In this document: piece after piece, positions 28,377 to 38,687 of the stretch
How positions within the stretch are numbered: position 1 is the stretch's first letter
Layout of the letters: each line of letters begins with the position of its first letter
Assembly: GCF_003385955.1 (NCBI RefSeq)
Contig: NZ_QRDW01000008.1
Span: 62,001 to 126,000 of the forward strand
Length of the DNA stretch: 64,000 nucleotides
Direction: 5' to 3'
Origin: Aestuariispira insulae
GTDB taxonomy: Bacteria; Pseudomonadota; Alphaproteobacteria; UBA8366; Aestuariispiraceae
Translations under genes and position numbers: made by a program
The notes under the pieces: model-generated
What the model saw: the letters and a program-made list of their open reading frames with translations, nothing else
What the model was told of the DNA's origin: nothing
The model's database searches: none

Positions 28377-29519
28377 CTACTCTGCAGCGTCGGCTGCGTT
28401 GGGTTTTGCCTTTTCGGCGTCGATCTCCGCCTGGATCTCGGCGGCTTTCTTTTCCACCAGACCGACAAGATGATCAACGATATTATCGTCCTTGAGACGA
28501 TGATCCGGCAGGCCGGATACGTAAACCTGATGGGTGCCTTTGCCCCCGCCGGTGAAGCCGATATCGGTCTCGCGCGCTTCGCCAGGGCCATTGACCACGC
28601 AACCGATGACCGAAACGCTCATCGGGGTGGTGATGTGGGCCAGGCGTTCCTCCAGAACCTCTACGGTCTTGATCACATTGAACTGTTGGCGGGCGCAACT
28701 TGGGCAGGAAATGACATTCACACCGCGATGGCGCAGGCCCAGCGTTTTCAGGATATCGAAACCGACTTTCACTTCCTCGACCGGATCGGCGGAAAGGGAG
28801 ACACGGATAGTGTCGCCGATGCCAGCCCAAAGGAGGGAACCGATACCCATGGCGGATTTGATCGTGCCGGTGCGGATCCCGCCTGCTTCGGTGATGCCAA
28901 GATGCAGCGGATAATCACAGGCTTCAGCCAGGCCGTGATAGGCGGCGGCAGCCAGGAAAACATCGGAAGCCTTCACGCTGATCTTGAAATCAAAAAAATC
29001 GTTGTCTTCCAGGATGCGGGCATGTTCCAGACCGCTTTCCACCATGGCTTCCGGGCAAGGTTCGCCATATTTTTCCAACAGGTGCTTTTCCAGTGAACCG
29101 GCATTCACGCCGATACGCATGGAACAGCCATTATCTTTCGCGGCTTTGACCACTTCGCGAACCTTCTCCGCGCTGCCGATATTGCCGGGATTGATCCGCA
29201 GGCAGGCCGCGCCGGCCAGGGCGGCCTCGATGCCACGTTTGTAATGAAAATGGATGTCGGCGACCACAGGGATCGAAACATTGTCGATGATGGTCTTGAG
29301 CGCGGCGGTGGATTCAACATCCGGGCAGGAAACACGCACGATATCCGCACCGGCCTCCTCAACGGCCTTGATCTGCCGGATGGTGGCTTGAGCGTCGCTG
29401 GTCAGCGTATTGGTCATGGTTTGCACGGTGATTGGCGCATCACCGCCCACCGGCACATTGCCGACCATGATCTGACGGGATTTCCGCCGATAGATATCGC
29501 GATAGGGCCTAACACTCAT
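28377..29519 (-). CDS. ispG: 4-hydroxy-3-methylbut-2-enyl diphosphate synthase (flavodoxin)
   Basis: Iron-sulfur enzyme of the MEP isoprenoid pathway converting MEcPP to HMBPP; 380 aa. An N-terminal TIM barrel ([39 protein letters not shown]) is followed by the C-terminal cluster domain with cysteines in [12 protein letters not shown] and [17 protein letters not shown] chose ATG 29519 with GGAGAG upstream over a TTG at 29579, because the extra 20 residues are not family-like. It is followed closely by hisS; rodZ lies 142 bp upstream. Confidence 0.97.
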   Translation of the reverse strand: MSVRPYRDIYRRKSRQIMVGNVPVGGDAPITVQTMTNTLTSDAQATIRQIKAVEEAGADIVRVSCPDVESTAALKTIIDNVSIPVVADIHFHYKRGIEAALAGAACLRINPGNIGSAEKVREVVKAAKDNGCSMRIGVNAGSLEKHLLEKYGEPCPEAMVESGLEHARILEDNDFFDFKISVKASDVFLAAAAYHGLAEACDYPLHLGITEAGGIRTGTIKSAMGIGSLLWAGIGDTIRVSLSADPVEEVKVGFDILKTLGLRHRGVNVISCPSCARQQFNVIKTVEVLEERLAHITTPMSVSVIGCVVNGPGEARETDIGFTGGGKGTHQVYVSGLPDHRLKDDNIVDHLVGLVEKKAAEIQAEIDAEKAKPNAADAAE

Positions 29520-29661
29520 GGCCGGTTTATCTCTCCATTTTGCCGGGGCCTGCTGCCCGCGGGGAGAAAATGCGCTCAAAGCCCTGAAAATTCAAGCCTG
29601 CAGCGTCTACTTCGGATGAAACTTGCGTGAATTTTCCCCGTTACGGTAAATCGGGCGACTG

Positions 29662-31020
29662 TCAGGGCGTGGTCAGGCTGTCGGGATCCAGGGATACATC
29701 GCGCACAACCGCACCAACCTCACCGATCGGTGCGACCGGTTTTCCATCCACGGCAATTTCCAGCGCACCGGCATTTCCGGTGATCAGGGTGATACCAGGT
29801 TTGTTGGGAACCTTGTACCTATCGCCGCTGTTTAAAAGGCGGGTGAGAAGCAGGTCTCCGGAGGCGGAAGAGATTTCCACCCAGGCGGTGGATTTGGCGG
29901 TGATGATGACACGCGCACCGTCATTTTCTTCGCCATAGATTTTTGGTTCAACGGTGGCCGTGGGCAGGTTCGCAGAAGGCACGGCTGCCACAGCACGCTC
30001 CTCGGCGGGCTGTTCGGTCCTGTTTTCTTCTGCGGCATCGACATTACCTTCTTCCACGGTTTCAGCTGCTGCTTCATCAGCGCTGGCGACTGTGTCAGCA
30101 GGGGTGTCCGGCGCGGTTTCTGTGACGGTTTCTGCCACTTCCTGAGCGGTTTGGGCGGCGGCGTCCTGACCGTCTGGGGCTGAAGTCGTTTCTGCAGCCA
30201 TTTCCTCATTGGCTGGAGACGGGTCGGACGGCTCAGCGGTCTCGGTCGCCATCATTTGTCCCGCTTCCTCGACGGATGTTTCTTCCGCCGGTTCATTGCT
30301 GGCAGGTGCGGTCTCGACCGGGGTTAGGTTGTTTTCAGTGACTGTCGGCTGCGAGGCTTCCACTGCCGGGCTGGCATCGGAACTTGCCGTGTCGCTGTCG
30401 GGGTCCTGATCCTGGTCCTGGCCGGCAGGAGCTTGCGCGGTTGAATTCTCAGGGACAGATTCCTCCGGGGCGGTGCTGGCGCCCTCAACTTGTGCCGGTT
30501 CAGTTTGCTCTGCCGTTTCCTCCGATTTGGCGCCGGTCATGCTATCAATCACATGGGCAATCTGGGGCGGCAGGTCCGGCACCAGATCGGCGACGGATTT
30601 ATCCTGGGTATTCAGATAATACCAGAGACCGTAGAACACGCCGAATAACAATAGCCCCATGAAGACAAGGGCGCCGCCGGGTACGCTTTTGGCCGGCAGG
30701 GGTTCCGGGAAGTTAAGCTCAGTGAGTTTTTCAATCTCTTCCGCTTCTACCTTGAACTGGTCCACAAGAATTTTGGTGTCCAGGTCAAGATGGCTGGCAT
30801 AGGTTCGGACAAAGCCGAGGGCGTAGGCGGTGCCGGGAAGGTCGTTTGGCCGGTTTTCCTCGATGGCGCGTAGATACTCCAGCCGGATTCTTAAAAGATC
30901 GGCAACCTGATCAAGCTCTTCATCTCGGGCAACCCTGGCCTCGCGCAATATATCGCCAACACGTTTCTTATTTTCCAATTCTGGCGCTTGCGCGGAATCA
31001 GCTTGATTGATTGGAGTCAT
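29662..31020 (-). CDS. rodZ: RodZ-like cytoskeletal/HTH membrane protein
   Basis: A 452-aa bitopic protein in the RodZ layout. A cytoplasmic HTH_25 domain (VGDILREARVARDEELDQVA to YALGFVRTYASHLDL, about 25-85) is followed by a basic/proline junction and one membrane helix (GGALVFMGLLLFGVFYGLWY, about 125-145). A very long acidic Ala/Glu/Thr/Ser/Pro linker (about 165-365) leads to a periplasmic DUF4115 beta domain (RVIITAKSTAWVEISSASGD to the end). RodZ ties MreB to the cell-wall machinery. The position upstream of ispG-hisS is the conserved one. ATG 31020 was chosen over a GTG at 31035. Confidence 0.88.
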   Translation of the reverse strand: MTPINQADSAQAPELENKKRVGDILREARVARDEELDQVADLLRIRLEYLRAIEENRPNDLPGTAYALGFVRTYASHLDLDTKILVDQFKVEAEEIEKLTELNFPEPLPAKSVPGGALVFMGLLLFGVFYGLWYYLNTQDKSVADLVPDLPPQIAHVIDSMTGAKSEETAEQTEPAQVEGASTAPEESVPENSTAQAPAGQDQDQDPDSDTASSDASPAVEASQPTVTENNLTPVETAPASNEPAEETSVEEAGQMMATETAEPSDPSPANEEMAAETTSAPDGQDAAAQTAQEVAETVTETAPDTPADTVASADEAAAETVEEGNVDAAEENRTEQPAEERAVAAVPSANLPTATVEPKIYGEENDGARVIITAKSTAWVEISSASGDLLLTRLLNSGDRYKVPNKPGITLITGNAGALEIAVDGKPVAPIGEVGAVVRDVSLDPDSLTTP

Positions 31021-31193
31021 GGTACGACCTGCCACCGCCTAAGCGGCGATCCCCGTTTACTTGTGTTTTTTTCATCCCTCTGGCGAGTATGCCGCGTGGA
31101 ACGGACCCGCTTTGGGGCATTATGGGCAAGTGTTGAAAAAATGCAAAGCCTTAACCGAAGGCCGGGCAAAAAAACCAAATCTGATTCAATTCC

Positions 31194-33515
31194 TTACAGG
31201 AATATCTTGTGATCTTTGGCGAATGCGATCAGCAGGCTTCTCAAACTGTGGGCGGGGCTGTCCAGATTGACGGCCAGGAAGGCTTCCAGCGCTTTGGCAT
31301 CAAGGGTCCGAACCATGCTGCGGACCGGGCCGATGGAGCGTGGTGACATGGATAGCTGCCGAATTCCGACACCGATCAGGGCCATGGCATGAAGCGGATC
31401 GCCGGCAATTTCACCGCATACGCTCAACGACACCCCTTTCTCGCGGCATTTGTCCGCAATCAACCGGATCAATGACAGGAATGCGGGTGAAAGGGCTTCA
31501 TAGCGTTTGTCCAGGCGCGGGTTGCCGCGGTCGCTGGCAAAGAAAAACTGCAGCAGGTCGTTGGAGCCGATTGAAATAAAATCCACATGCGGCAGCATTG
31601 CATCCATCTGGAAGGCAAGCGACGGCACTTCAAACATGATGCCGACCGACAAATCGGAGGGCAGCGACAGCCCTCTGTCCTTGGCCCGGTCCAGCTCCTT
31701 GTTCAACGCCTTCTTGGCGTTCAGCAGTTCCTGCACATCGGAGATCATCGGGAACATGATGGCTAATGGCTGACCATTGGCCGCATGGATCATGGCGCGC
31801 AGCTGCTGGCGCAGCATGGCCGGCCGGTCGAGGGCCACCCGTATCGCCCGCCAACCCATGGCCGGGTTTTCTTCCGCCTGATCCTGGAAATAGGGCAGCA
31901 CTTTGTCGCCGCCGATATCCAATGTCCGGAAAACAACCGGCTTTCCCTCGGCCTGTTCGTAGACACGGGCATAGAGATCCGCCTGGACTTTCACATCGGG
32001 ATATTCGGACCGGACCATGAACGGGACTTCGGTCCGGTACAGGCCGACCCCGCAGGCGCCGGTTTCATGTAAATGTGGCATGTCGATCAGCAGGCCGGCA
32101 TTCATATTCAAAGTGATATTGGCCCCGTCACAGGTGACGGAGGGCAAATCACGATCCCGGGCATAGGCCGCCAGGCGCTGTTCATGCAGCTCCATGGATG
32201 TGGCAAAGACCCGGCGGAATTCCTCGCCCGGACGGACGAAGCAAACCGCGTTATTGCCATCGACAATGATCCGGTCATGGGGTTCGATCCGGCTCAGGAT
32301 CCGGCTGACCCGACCGACAATCGGAATGTCGAGCGCGCGCGCGACAATGGCCACATGAGCCGTGGAAGAGCCTTCCTCCAGCACCACGCCGCGCAACCGC
32401 TCCCGGTCGTAATCCAGCAGTTCCGCAGGACCCATGCTGCGTGCGATCACGATCATGTCTTTTGGCAGGTCGGCCTGGGTCGGGCCGGACTGGCCGTTCC
32501 CATTTGCATTGCTTTCCTGGAGATGCTGCAACAGACGAAAGGCGAGATCTTCCAAATCCAGGAGGCGCTCGCGCAGATAGTTATCCTGCACCTTTGCCAT
32601 GCGGGCGCGGGTTTCGTTCTGGACACGCACAACCGCCCCCTCGGCGGTCAGGCCGGTGCCTATGGCGTCCCGGATGCGCTGGATCCAGCCGCGATCCTCC
32701 GCGATCATGCGGTAGGTTTTCAGAATATCCACATGGTCACCGCCGCCGGCGTCATCCACGGTTTTAACCATATGGTCCAGCTTGGTATGCATGGCGGCCA
32801 GCGCGTAATCCAGGCGGCGCTGTTCATGGGCCTCATCCTCGGCCACCATCTTGCCGATCGGCACAAGGGGGCGATGCAGCACGGCGCGGCCCATGGCAAG
32901 CCCGCTGCTCAATTGGACACCATCAATACGAAGCGGCTTCAGGGCAAGGCCGTCGACCGGGGCCTGTTCACGGCGACGCACCACACCGCCCGCGGCGATG
33001 ACTTCGGCCACTACCATCCCGACGGTTTCCATCAATTCGACGGTTTCGTCGGAATATTCGCTTTCCTCTCGGTTCTGGACAACCAGAACCCCCATGACGC
33101 GGCCGCCGCGCAGGATCGGCACCCCCATCAGGGAATGGAAGCTTTCCTCACCCGTTTCGGGGCGATAGGCGAAATGTGGGTGGCTTTGGGCGTCGGCCAG
33201 GGCAAAGGGCCTGGCATAGGCGGCAATATCACCGACGATCCCCTCGCCGATGCGCAGCCTGGTCTGATGCACGGATTCCGATTTCAAACCTTCAGTGGCG
33301 AACAGTTCCAGGACATCCCCCGCCCGGCGCACATAGAGTGAGCAGACATCGGCATGCATTTCCTGCGCGATGATTTTCACCAGCCGGTCAAGGCGTTCCT
33401 GGGCGCCCTCTCCGGTGGCCATGATATCTCGAAGACGCCGCAGCAGCTGCCTGGACCCGCCACGGGCCTTGTCTTCCTTCATGGTCGGAGAGTTTGTATC
33501 TTTATGTTCCAACAT
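31194..33515 (-). CDS. ptsP: PTS-Ntr enzyme I (phosphoenolpyruvate phosphotransferase)
   Basis: First enzyme of the nitrogen-related PTS, phosphorylating NPr from PEP; about 773 aa. The N-terminal GAF domain (RLDRLVKIIAQEMHADVCSL to GVLVVQNREESEYSDE) is followed by the PEP-utiliser N domain and the phosphohistidine domain with the active His in SSTAHVAIVARALDIP. The C-terminal TIM barrel has LDIGGDKVLPYF, SIGSNDLLQFFFASDR and the catalytic Cys in LSVCGEIAGDP. In-frame ATGs at 33527, 33515 and 33482 are all possible; 33515 is used because of the purine run before it, while homology supports either of the last two. It lies downstream of lysC behind a terminator. Confidence 0.95.
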   Translation of the reverse strand: MLEHKDTNSPTMKEDKARGGSRQLLRRLRDIMATGEGAQERLDRLVKIIAQEMHADVCSLYVRRAGDVLELFATEGLKSESVHQTRLRIGEGIVGDIAAYARPFALADAQSHPHFAYRPETGEESFHSLMGVPILRGGRVMGVLVVQNREESEYSDETVELMETVGMVVAEVIAAGGVVRRREQAPVDGLALKPLRIDGVQLSSGLAMGRAVLHRPLVPIGKMVAEDEAHEQRRLDYALAAMHTKLDHMVKTVDDAGGGDHVDILKTYRMIAEDRGWIQRIRDAIGTGLTAEGAVVRVQNETRARMAKVQDNYLRERLLDLEDLAFRLLQHLQESNANGNGQSGPTQADLPKDMIVIARSMGPAELLDYDRERLRGVVLEEGSSTAHVAIVARALDIPIVGRVSRILSRIEPHDRIIVDGNNAVCFVRPGEEFRRVFATSMELHEQRLAAYARDRDLPSVTCDGANITLNMNAGLLIDMPHLHETGACGVGLYRTEVPFMVRSEYPDVKVQADLYARVYEQAEGKPVVFRTLDIGGDKVLPYFQDQAEENPAMGWRAIRVALDRPAMLRQQLRAMIHAANGQPLAIMFPMISDVQELLNAKKALNKELDRAKDRGLSLPSDLSVGIMFEVPSLAFQMDAMLPHVDFISIGSNDLLQFFFASDRGNPRLDKRYEALSPAFLSLIRLIADKCREKGVSLSVCGEIAGDPLHAMALIGVGIRQLSMSPRSIGPVRSMVRTLDAKALEAFLAVNLDSPAHSLRSLLIAFAKDHKIFL

Positions 33516-33594
33516 GCCCCCAAGCATTGTCCCGGTTTGGGTTGCACCCGTTACCTGCGCCAATGACGCCCCGGAAGCAAAGATTCCGGGAATC

Positions 33595-33636
33595 AAAAAA
33601 CCATGCGGGCTGCCCAATCCGCGATGAAGCAGCCCG
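33595..33636 (-). terminator. Rho-independent terminator after lysC
   Basis: On the minus strand, stem CGGGCTGC/GCAGCCCG (33629-33636 and 33606-33613) is followed by CATGG and six T (33595-33600). It stands between the lysC stop and the ptsP start. Confidence 0.75.
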
Positions 33637-33726
33637 ACATGTTCTTTTGTAGCGCGAATCGCGCCACAGCGTCCATCAGATAACTATTATGTTATCCGGG
33701 CCTGATGATCCAGACCTATGAGAGAA

Positions 33727-34947
33727 TTATTCCGCGTCCAGCCCGTATGCCGTGTGCAGGGCGCGCAAAGCCAGTTCGGTATATTCCTCAGCCACCAGAG
33801 TGGAGATCTTGATCTCGGAGGTGGAGATCACCTGGATATTGATGCCTTTTTCAGCCAGGGTCTTGAACATGGTTTGGGCAACACCGGCATGGGACCGCAT
33901 GCCAACACCGATCACCGAAACCTTGACCACATCGGAATCCGCCAGCAGATCATCATATTCGATCTCGTGGTGATTATCTTCGAGGACCTTGACCGCGCGC
34001 TCCACGTCGGTTTTGCCAACGGTGAAGGTCAGGTCGGTTTTCTTGCCGTCGGCGGAAACCGACTGGACAATCATGTCGACATTGACGCTGGCATCGGCCA
34101 GGGGGCCAAAGATATGGGCGGCGACACCCGGTTTGTCGGCGACATTGACCAGGGTGATTTTGGCTTCATCGCGGCTATAGGCGATGCCGGTGACGATTTG
34201 TTCTTCCACGATTTCATCCTCTGCAACTACCAGGGTGCCGGGCAGGTCCTCGAAACTGGATAATACCTGCATGCGAACCCCATGGTTCATGGCCATCTCA
34301 ACGCTGCGGGTCTGCAGGACTTTCGCCCCCTGCGACGCCAGTTCCAGCATCTCTTCATGGCTGATTTTTTCGATCTTGCGGGCTTTGGTCACGATCCGGG
34401 GGTCGGTGGTATAGACCCCGTCCACATCGGTATAGATGTCGCACCGGTCGGCTTTGACGGCGGCGGCCAGAGCAACCGCAGTGGTGTCTGAACCACCCCG
34501 GCCCAGGGTCGCGATGCGGTTCAGCGGGCTGATGCCCTGGAACCCGGCGATCACGGCAACCTGGCCTTCGCCAAACCGCTCGATCATTTCCGAGCCGTCG
34601 ATGGCGGTGATACGGGCCTTGCCATGCACGTCATCGGTATGGATTTTGATCTGCCAACCCAGCCAGGACCGTGCATTCACACCCATTTCCTGCAGCCGCA
34701 GTGCCATCAGGCCGGCGGTCACCTGCTCGCCAGAGGCGACGATGGAGTCATATTCACGGGTATCATAGATCTTGGAGGTCTGGTCCACATAGGAAACCAG
34801 CTGGTTTGTGACACCGGCCATGGCAGAGACGACAACCGCCACCTCATTCCCGGCGTCCACTTCCCGTTTGACCCGTTTCGCGGCATTGGCGATCCGGTCC
34901 AGATCGGCGACGGAAGTGCCGCCGAATTTCATAACAATGCGCGCCAT
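33727..34947 (-). CDS. lysC: Aspartokinase
   Basis: Phosphorylates aspartate, the entry to the Lys/Met/Thr family; 406 aa. The kinase domain begins MARIVMKFGGTSVADLDRI and includes VVVSAMAGVTNQL and GRGGSDTTAVALAAAVKADR. Two C-terminal ACT domains (about 265-405; KITLVNVADKPGVAAHIFG, VSVIGVGMRSHAGVAQTMF) mark the feedback-regulated class. It feeds the dapD/dapE and metA products found elsewhere in this window. It is divergent from ubiG. Confidence 0.97.
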   Translation of the reverse strand: MARIVMKFGGTSVADLDRIANAAKRVKREVDAGNEVAVVVSAMAGVTNQLVSYVDQTSKIYDTREYDSIVASGEQVTAGLMALRLQEMGVNARSWLGWQIKIHTDDVHGKARITAIDGSEMIERFGEGQVAVIAGFQGISPLNRIATLGRGGSDTTAVALAAAVKADRCDIYTDVDGVYTTDPRIVTKARKIEKISHEEMLELASQGAKVLQTRSVEMAMNHGVRMQVLSSFEDLPGTLVVAEDEIVEEQIVTGIAYSRDEAKITLVNVADKPGVAAHIFGPLADASVNVDMIVQSVSADGKKTDLTFTVGKTDVERAVKVLEDNHHEIEYDDLLADSDVVKVSVIGVGMRSHAGVAQTMFKTLAEKGINIQVISTSEIKISTLVAEEYTELALRALHTAYGLDAE

Positions 34948-35222
34948 AGCGTCTCTTCGGCCTCATATAAAATTAAGCGTTCGCGCAACCCGACCAGCAG
35001 GTGCGACCAAAAGGTCTCATTCAAGCTCTATTGGAGGGCTTGCCCTGCCGGGGCCGCGTATCCATACTCTGTGTGGCGGTTTGGTTCAAGCGCGGACGGC
35101 AATATATTCAGGCAGGCCGTGATCTTTTTGGACCCGATCCGTCGTAACTGGCATAAGTTTCCTTCGCCAAATTTTGAATATCAGTAATTTTGGGAATCCT
35201 GAGGATGGGCAAATCGAGCGCC

Positions 35223-35984
35223 ATGGACAAAGAGCATCTCAACCCCCTGGGCCACACGGTTGATGATGCGGAAATCGCCAAATTCGCGGCCATGGCCGAG
35301 GAATGGTGGGATCCTGATGGTAAGTTCAAGCCGCTGCATAAGTTCAATCCGGTCCGCATCGGCTATATCCGCGATCATCTTTGCGCCCGTTTCGGCCGTG
35401 ACCCGCACGCTGCCAATCCGCTGAAAGATTTGCGTATTCTCGATATCGGCAGTGGCGGCGGCCTGTTGTGCGAGCCGATGAAGCGGCTGGGCGCGGACAT
35501 CATCGGGGTCGATGCCACGGAAAAATCGGTTCATGTGGCACGCGCCCATGCGGAATCCGTCGGCTTGGATATCGATTATCGCTTTGCCACCGCCGAACAG
35601 TTGCTGGCCGATGGCGAACAATTTGATGCGGTGCTGAATATGGAAGTGGTCGAACATGTGGCGGATGTTCAATCCTTTGTCAGCGTTTCAGCCGACCTGG
35701 TGCGGCCCGGCGGGGCCATGTTCATGGCGACCCTCAACCGCACGGCACGCTCCTACATGTTTGCCATTGTCGGTGCGGAATATGTGATGCGCTGGCTGCC
35801 CAAAGGCACCCATGACTGGAAAAAATTCCTGAAACCATCCGAGCTGGCAGCCCATCTGCGTCCGACCGGTATGGAAATCCGGGATTTGCAGGGCGTGGTC
35901 TTTAATCCGCTCAAAGACACGTGGTCGCTGAACCCCAATGATCTGGCGGTGAATTACCTGCTATACGCGGAAAAAGAAGGTTAA
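35223..35984 (+). CDS. ubiG: Ubiquinone biosynthesis O-methyltransferase
   Basis: SAM-dependent enzyme doing both O-methylations in ubiquinone synthesis; 253 aa. AEEWWDPDGKFKPLHKFNPV is the UbiG N-terminal signature. The SAM site is LDIGSGGGLLCEPMKRLGA and GVDATEKSVHVARAHA; NMEVVEHVADV and TLNRTARSYMFAIVGAEYVM follow. ATG 35223 gives the family-like start; ATG 35205 six codons earlier is also possible. It is divergent from lysC, an arrangement common in alphaproteobacteria, and followed by a terminator. Confidence 0.96.
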   Translation: MDKEHLNPLGHTVDDAEIAKFAAMAEEWWDPDGKFKPLHKFNPVRIGYIRDHLCARFGRDPHAANPLKDLRILDIGSGGGLLCEPMKRLGADIIGVDATEKSVHVARAHAESVGLDIDYRFATAEQLLADGEQFDAVLNMEVVEHVADVQSFVSVSADLVRPGGAMFMATLNRTARSYMFAIVGAEYVMRWLPKGTHDWKKFLKPSELAAHLRPTGMEIRDLQGVVFNPLKDTWSLNPNDLAVNYLLYAEKEG

Positions 35985-36055
35985 GGTCGGGAACCCGCTG
36001 GGGCGTTAACCCCCCATTAAACAAAAGATACAATACTACTGGGCAGGCCCGGCTG

Positions 36056-36074
36056 ACAGGCTTGCCTGTTTTTT
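36056..36074 (+). terminator. Terminator after ubiG
   Basis: ACAGG-CTTG-CCTGT hairpin followed by a T run, 72 bp past the ubiG stop. A longer alternative pairing with GCAGGC just upstream is also possible. Confidence 0.65.
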
Positions 36075-36185
36075 CTAGTCGCTGGACCTTGAGGCACCGG
36101 ATGCTTGTTCGGGCTGATGATCGGCCCACGCGACATAACATGACCGGCTCCGGTGTGGACTTGAATTTTTCAAGGAGCATAGACA

Positions 36186-37001
36186 ATGCGCACCCCAAGC
36201 CGACGCCGTTCCCCCCGTGTCCGGGCCGCAACTGCTGAGAAATTGACAATGATCCAATGGGGCACCGGTTTGCTCGCAACCCTGATGGTCCTGGCCCTGA
36301 TGGGGCTGGGCAATGCCCATGCTGAAACGATCAAGCTGGTGACCGGGGATGAATATCCGCCCTACACGGACAAAAAACTGGAAGGTGGCGGGGCTGCGGT
36401 GGTGATCACGGAAATGGCCCTGAAGGAAAGCGGTATGGACAGCACCCTGTCCTGGGCACCGTGGAGCCGGGCCATGAAGGATGTGGGGGCTGGCAAACAG
36501 GATGCCTCTTTCCCCTGGGGCAAGACCCCGGAGCGGGAGGCGGATTTCCTGTTTTCGCGCAATGTCTATTCCTCGGATCCAAGTTACGGTTATGTCTTAG
36601 CCGGAAGCCCGACGATCAATTCGCCCGACGATATGAAAGGCAAGACTGTTTGTCTGCCGGCCGGCTATGGTGAATTCGGCCATGTTGGCACATTGATCGC
36701 CAGCGGGGATTTGAAACGCCGTGATCCCAAGGATATGGCGGCCTGTTTCAAGCTGCTGGAACGCGGCCAGGTTGATTTTGTCGATTCCGCGATCGCTGAT
36801 GCGGAAGGGGCTGCGGCCGAGGCCCTGGGCGATGCCTCCAAGGTGGCCCGCAGCGAGTTCCAGACCTCTGCCGCCGGGCTGCATTTCATTGTCGCAAGAT
36901 CACACGCGAATGCTCAGGCGCTGGTGGATGCTTTTGATGCCGGTTTCGACAAATTGATGGCGGCAGGAAAAATCGAAGAAGTCCTGGGCCGCTATCAATA
37001 A
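36186..37001 (+). CDS. Periplasmic solute-binding protein (SBP_bac_3 type) without transporter
   Basis: A 271-aa exported protein of the polar-amino-acid binding family. The long basic n-region (MRTPSRRRSPRVR) precedes the hydrophobic core and a likely cut after NAHA (about 46-50). The mature part starts ETIKLVTGDEYPPYTDKKL, the usual first strand and ligand loop, with GGAAVVITEMALKESG, WSRAMKDVGAGKQDASFPWG and a hinge region MKGKTVCLPAGYGEFG. AAGGAG 8 bp before ATG 36186 supports this start over ATG 36249. No ABC permease or ATPase is adjacent; instead a chemoreceptor gene follows 72 bp later, so it may work as a chemotactic ligand sensor. Confidence 0.88.
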   Translation: MRTPSRRRSPRVRAATAEKLTMIQWGTGLLATLMVLALMGLGNAHAETIKLVTGDEYPPYTDKKLEGGGAAVVITEMALKESGMDSTLSWAPWSRAMKDVGAGKQDASFPWGKTPEREADFLFSRNVYSSDPSYGYVLAGSPTINSPDDMKGKTVCLPAGYGEFGHVGTLIASGDLKRRDPKDMAACFKLLERGQVDFVDSAIADAEGAAAEALGDASKVARSEFQTSAAGLHFIVARSHANAQALVDAFDAGFDKLMAAGKIEEVLGRYQ

Positions 37002-37073
37002 TCTTCCCCTTGTGACACGGGAATGGCTTGGCCGTTCCCGTGTTTCATTTTCTCGGATTTCGAAGAGGGTGCC

Positions 37074-38639
37074 ATGTTGCTGTCGAAAATCAGTCTGAAA
37101 GTCAGGGTCCTGTTGCTGGTGGCAGCATTGGTGATCATCCTGTTGGCCATCTCCGGCTTCATCGAGGGAACCCGAATTGCCGGGCAGCAGCAAAACCAGC
37201 TGGTCACCAGCACGCGGCTCTTGGTGGAGCTACAGGCAAAAGCCATGGCCAGCCCGCTCTGGAATGCTGATGATGAAGAGGTTGAGAATCTGCTGCTGGA
37301 GCTTGGCCGGGAAGAAAGCTTCGCCCAGGGTGAAATCTTTGATACCGACGGTTCGCAGATGTTCATCTTCACCAAGACTGATATCTCAACGGTTAACACC
37401 CTGCAGATCGAGCAGCCGCTTTTTATTGTCGAGGATGAAGAACGCACCGATCTGGGCAAGATGGTTGTTCATATTAGCCTTGAGGCGGTGGAGGCGTCCA
37501 AGCGTGAGCTTTTGCTGCGCCAGATCATCACTGCGCTTGTTTTGATGGGGGGGGTCATGGCTGCGGTGTTCTTTTCCCTGCGGATGTTGACCGGGCCATT
37601 GGGTGATCTAGTAAAGGTGATGGAGGGGCTTTCCTCGGGCCAGACGGATCTCGAGGTGCCTTGGCAACAGCGCAACGACGAGATCGGTACCATGGCCCGC
37701 TCGCTTGAGGTCTTCAAAGCCAATGCCGCCAATGTTGATCGCCTGCGGCATGAGCGTGAAGCAACGGAAAAACGGAACCAGGCCGAAAAACGCGAAGCCA
37801 TGGAAACCCTGGCTCGGCATTTCGAGGATGCTGTCAAAGGGATTGTCGTCCAGGTTCAAAGGGATACCGACGCCCTGTCCGGCAATGTGGGCCAGATGGG
37901 CGAGGTGGCAGAAACCAACCGCACGCTCAGTCGCAGGGTGGCCGATGTCACCGAAGAATCGACCCATAACGTAAATACGGTTTCGTCCGCGGCTGAAGAG
38001 CTTTCCGCGTCTGTCCGTGAGGTGTCGGGCAGCGTAAACCGCAATTCCGATCTGGTGCAGACCATCAGTGACCGGGCGGACAATACCCGCAAGATCGTCA
38101 ATACGCTGGAAGAACGCGCGGGGCGCATTGGTGAGATCGTTGAACTGATCAGCGGTATCGCGGATCAGACCAATTTGTTGGCCCTGAACGCCACCATCGA
38201 GGCGGCGCGGGCCGGGGATGCGGGCAAGGGCTTTGCGGTTGTGGCCGGGGAAGTGAAGAGCCTGGCCTCGCAAACCGCGCAAGCAACGGAACAGATCACG
38301 GAAAATATCGGTGCGGTCCAGAGCATCACCAAGGACACGGTTGTGGCGATCCAGGAGATCAGCAAAGTGGTGGAGGAAGCGGGGCAGATCTCCAAAGCCG
38401 TGGCCATCTCCACCGAGCAGCAGGCGGCTGCAACAGCGGAGATCGCACAGAAAGTGACAGAAATTTCCGCCAATACCCACGAAGTGGCGGAAAGCATCCG
38501 AGAAGTGGAGGAAAAGGCTAACAGCACCATGGAAGCCGCCGGCCAGGTGACCAGTACGGTCAATGAGGTGAACAGCCAAACGGCCAAACTATCCAGGGAG
38601 GTGGATAAATTCCTAAGCGAAATTCGAGAATCCGCTTAA
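37074..38639 (+). CDS. Methyl-accepting chemotaxis protein
   Basis: Transmembrane chemoreceptor of 521 aa. TM1 (about 9-30) and TM2 (about 148-170) bracket a small periplasmic sensor of about 115 residues. This contains [20 protein letters not shown] and [14 protein letters not shown], resembling CHASE8-like domains. A HAMP segment follows ([20 protein letters not shown]), then the cytoplasmic coiled coil. The hairpin tip [20 protein letters not shown] and [19 protein letters not shown] are near-perfect, so it should couple to CheA/CheW. There is no CheR-tethering C-terminal pentapeptide. ATG 37074 has AGAGGG upstream. TM2 contains eight consecutive G (37547-37554). Confidence 0.95.
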   Translation: MLLSKISLKVRVLLLVAALVIILLAISGFIEGTRIAGQQQNQLVTSTRLLVELQAKAMASPLWNADDEEVENLLLELGREESFAQGEIFDTDGSQMFIFTKTDISTVNTLQIEQPLFIVEDEERTDLGKMVVHISLEAVEASKRELLLRQIITALVLMGGVMAAVFFSLRMLTGPLGDLVKVMEGLSSGQTDLEVPWQQRNDEIGTMARSLEVFKANAANVDRLRHEREATEKRNQAEKREAMETLARHFEDAVKGIVVQVQRDTDALSGNVGQMGEVAETNRTLSRRVADVTEESTHNVNTVSSAAEELSASVREVSGSVNRNSDLVQTISDRADNTRKIVNTLEERAGRIGEIVELISGIADQTNLLALNATIEAARAGDAGKGFAVVAGEVKSLASQTAQATEQITENIGAVQSITKDTVVAIQEISKVVEEAGQISKAVAISTEQQAAATAEIAQKVTEISANTHEVAESIREVEEKANSTMEAAGQVTSTVNEVNSQTAKLSREVDKFLSEIRESA

Positions 38640-38687
38640 ACTGGAAGGCGAGCAAAGATTTTCAGAGGGATAAATAGGATCTGACCG

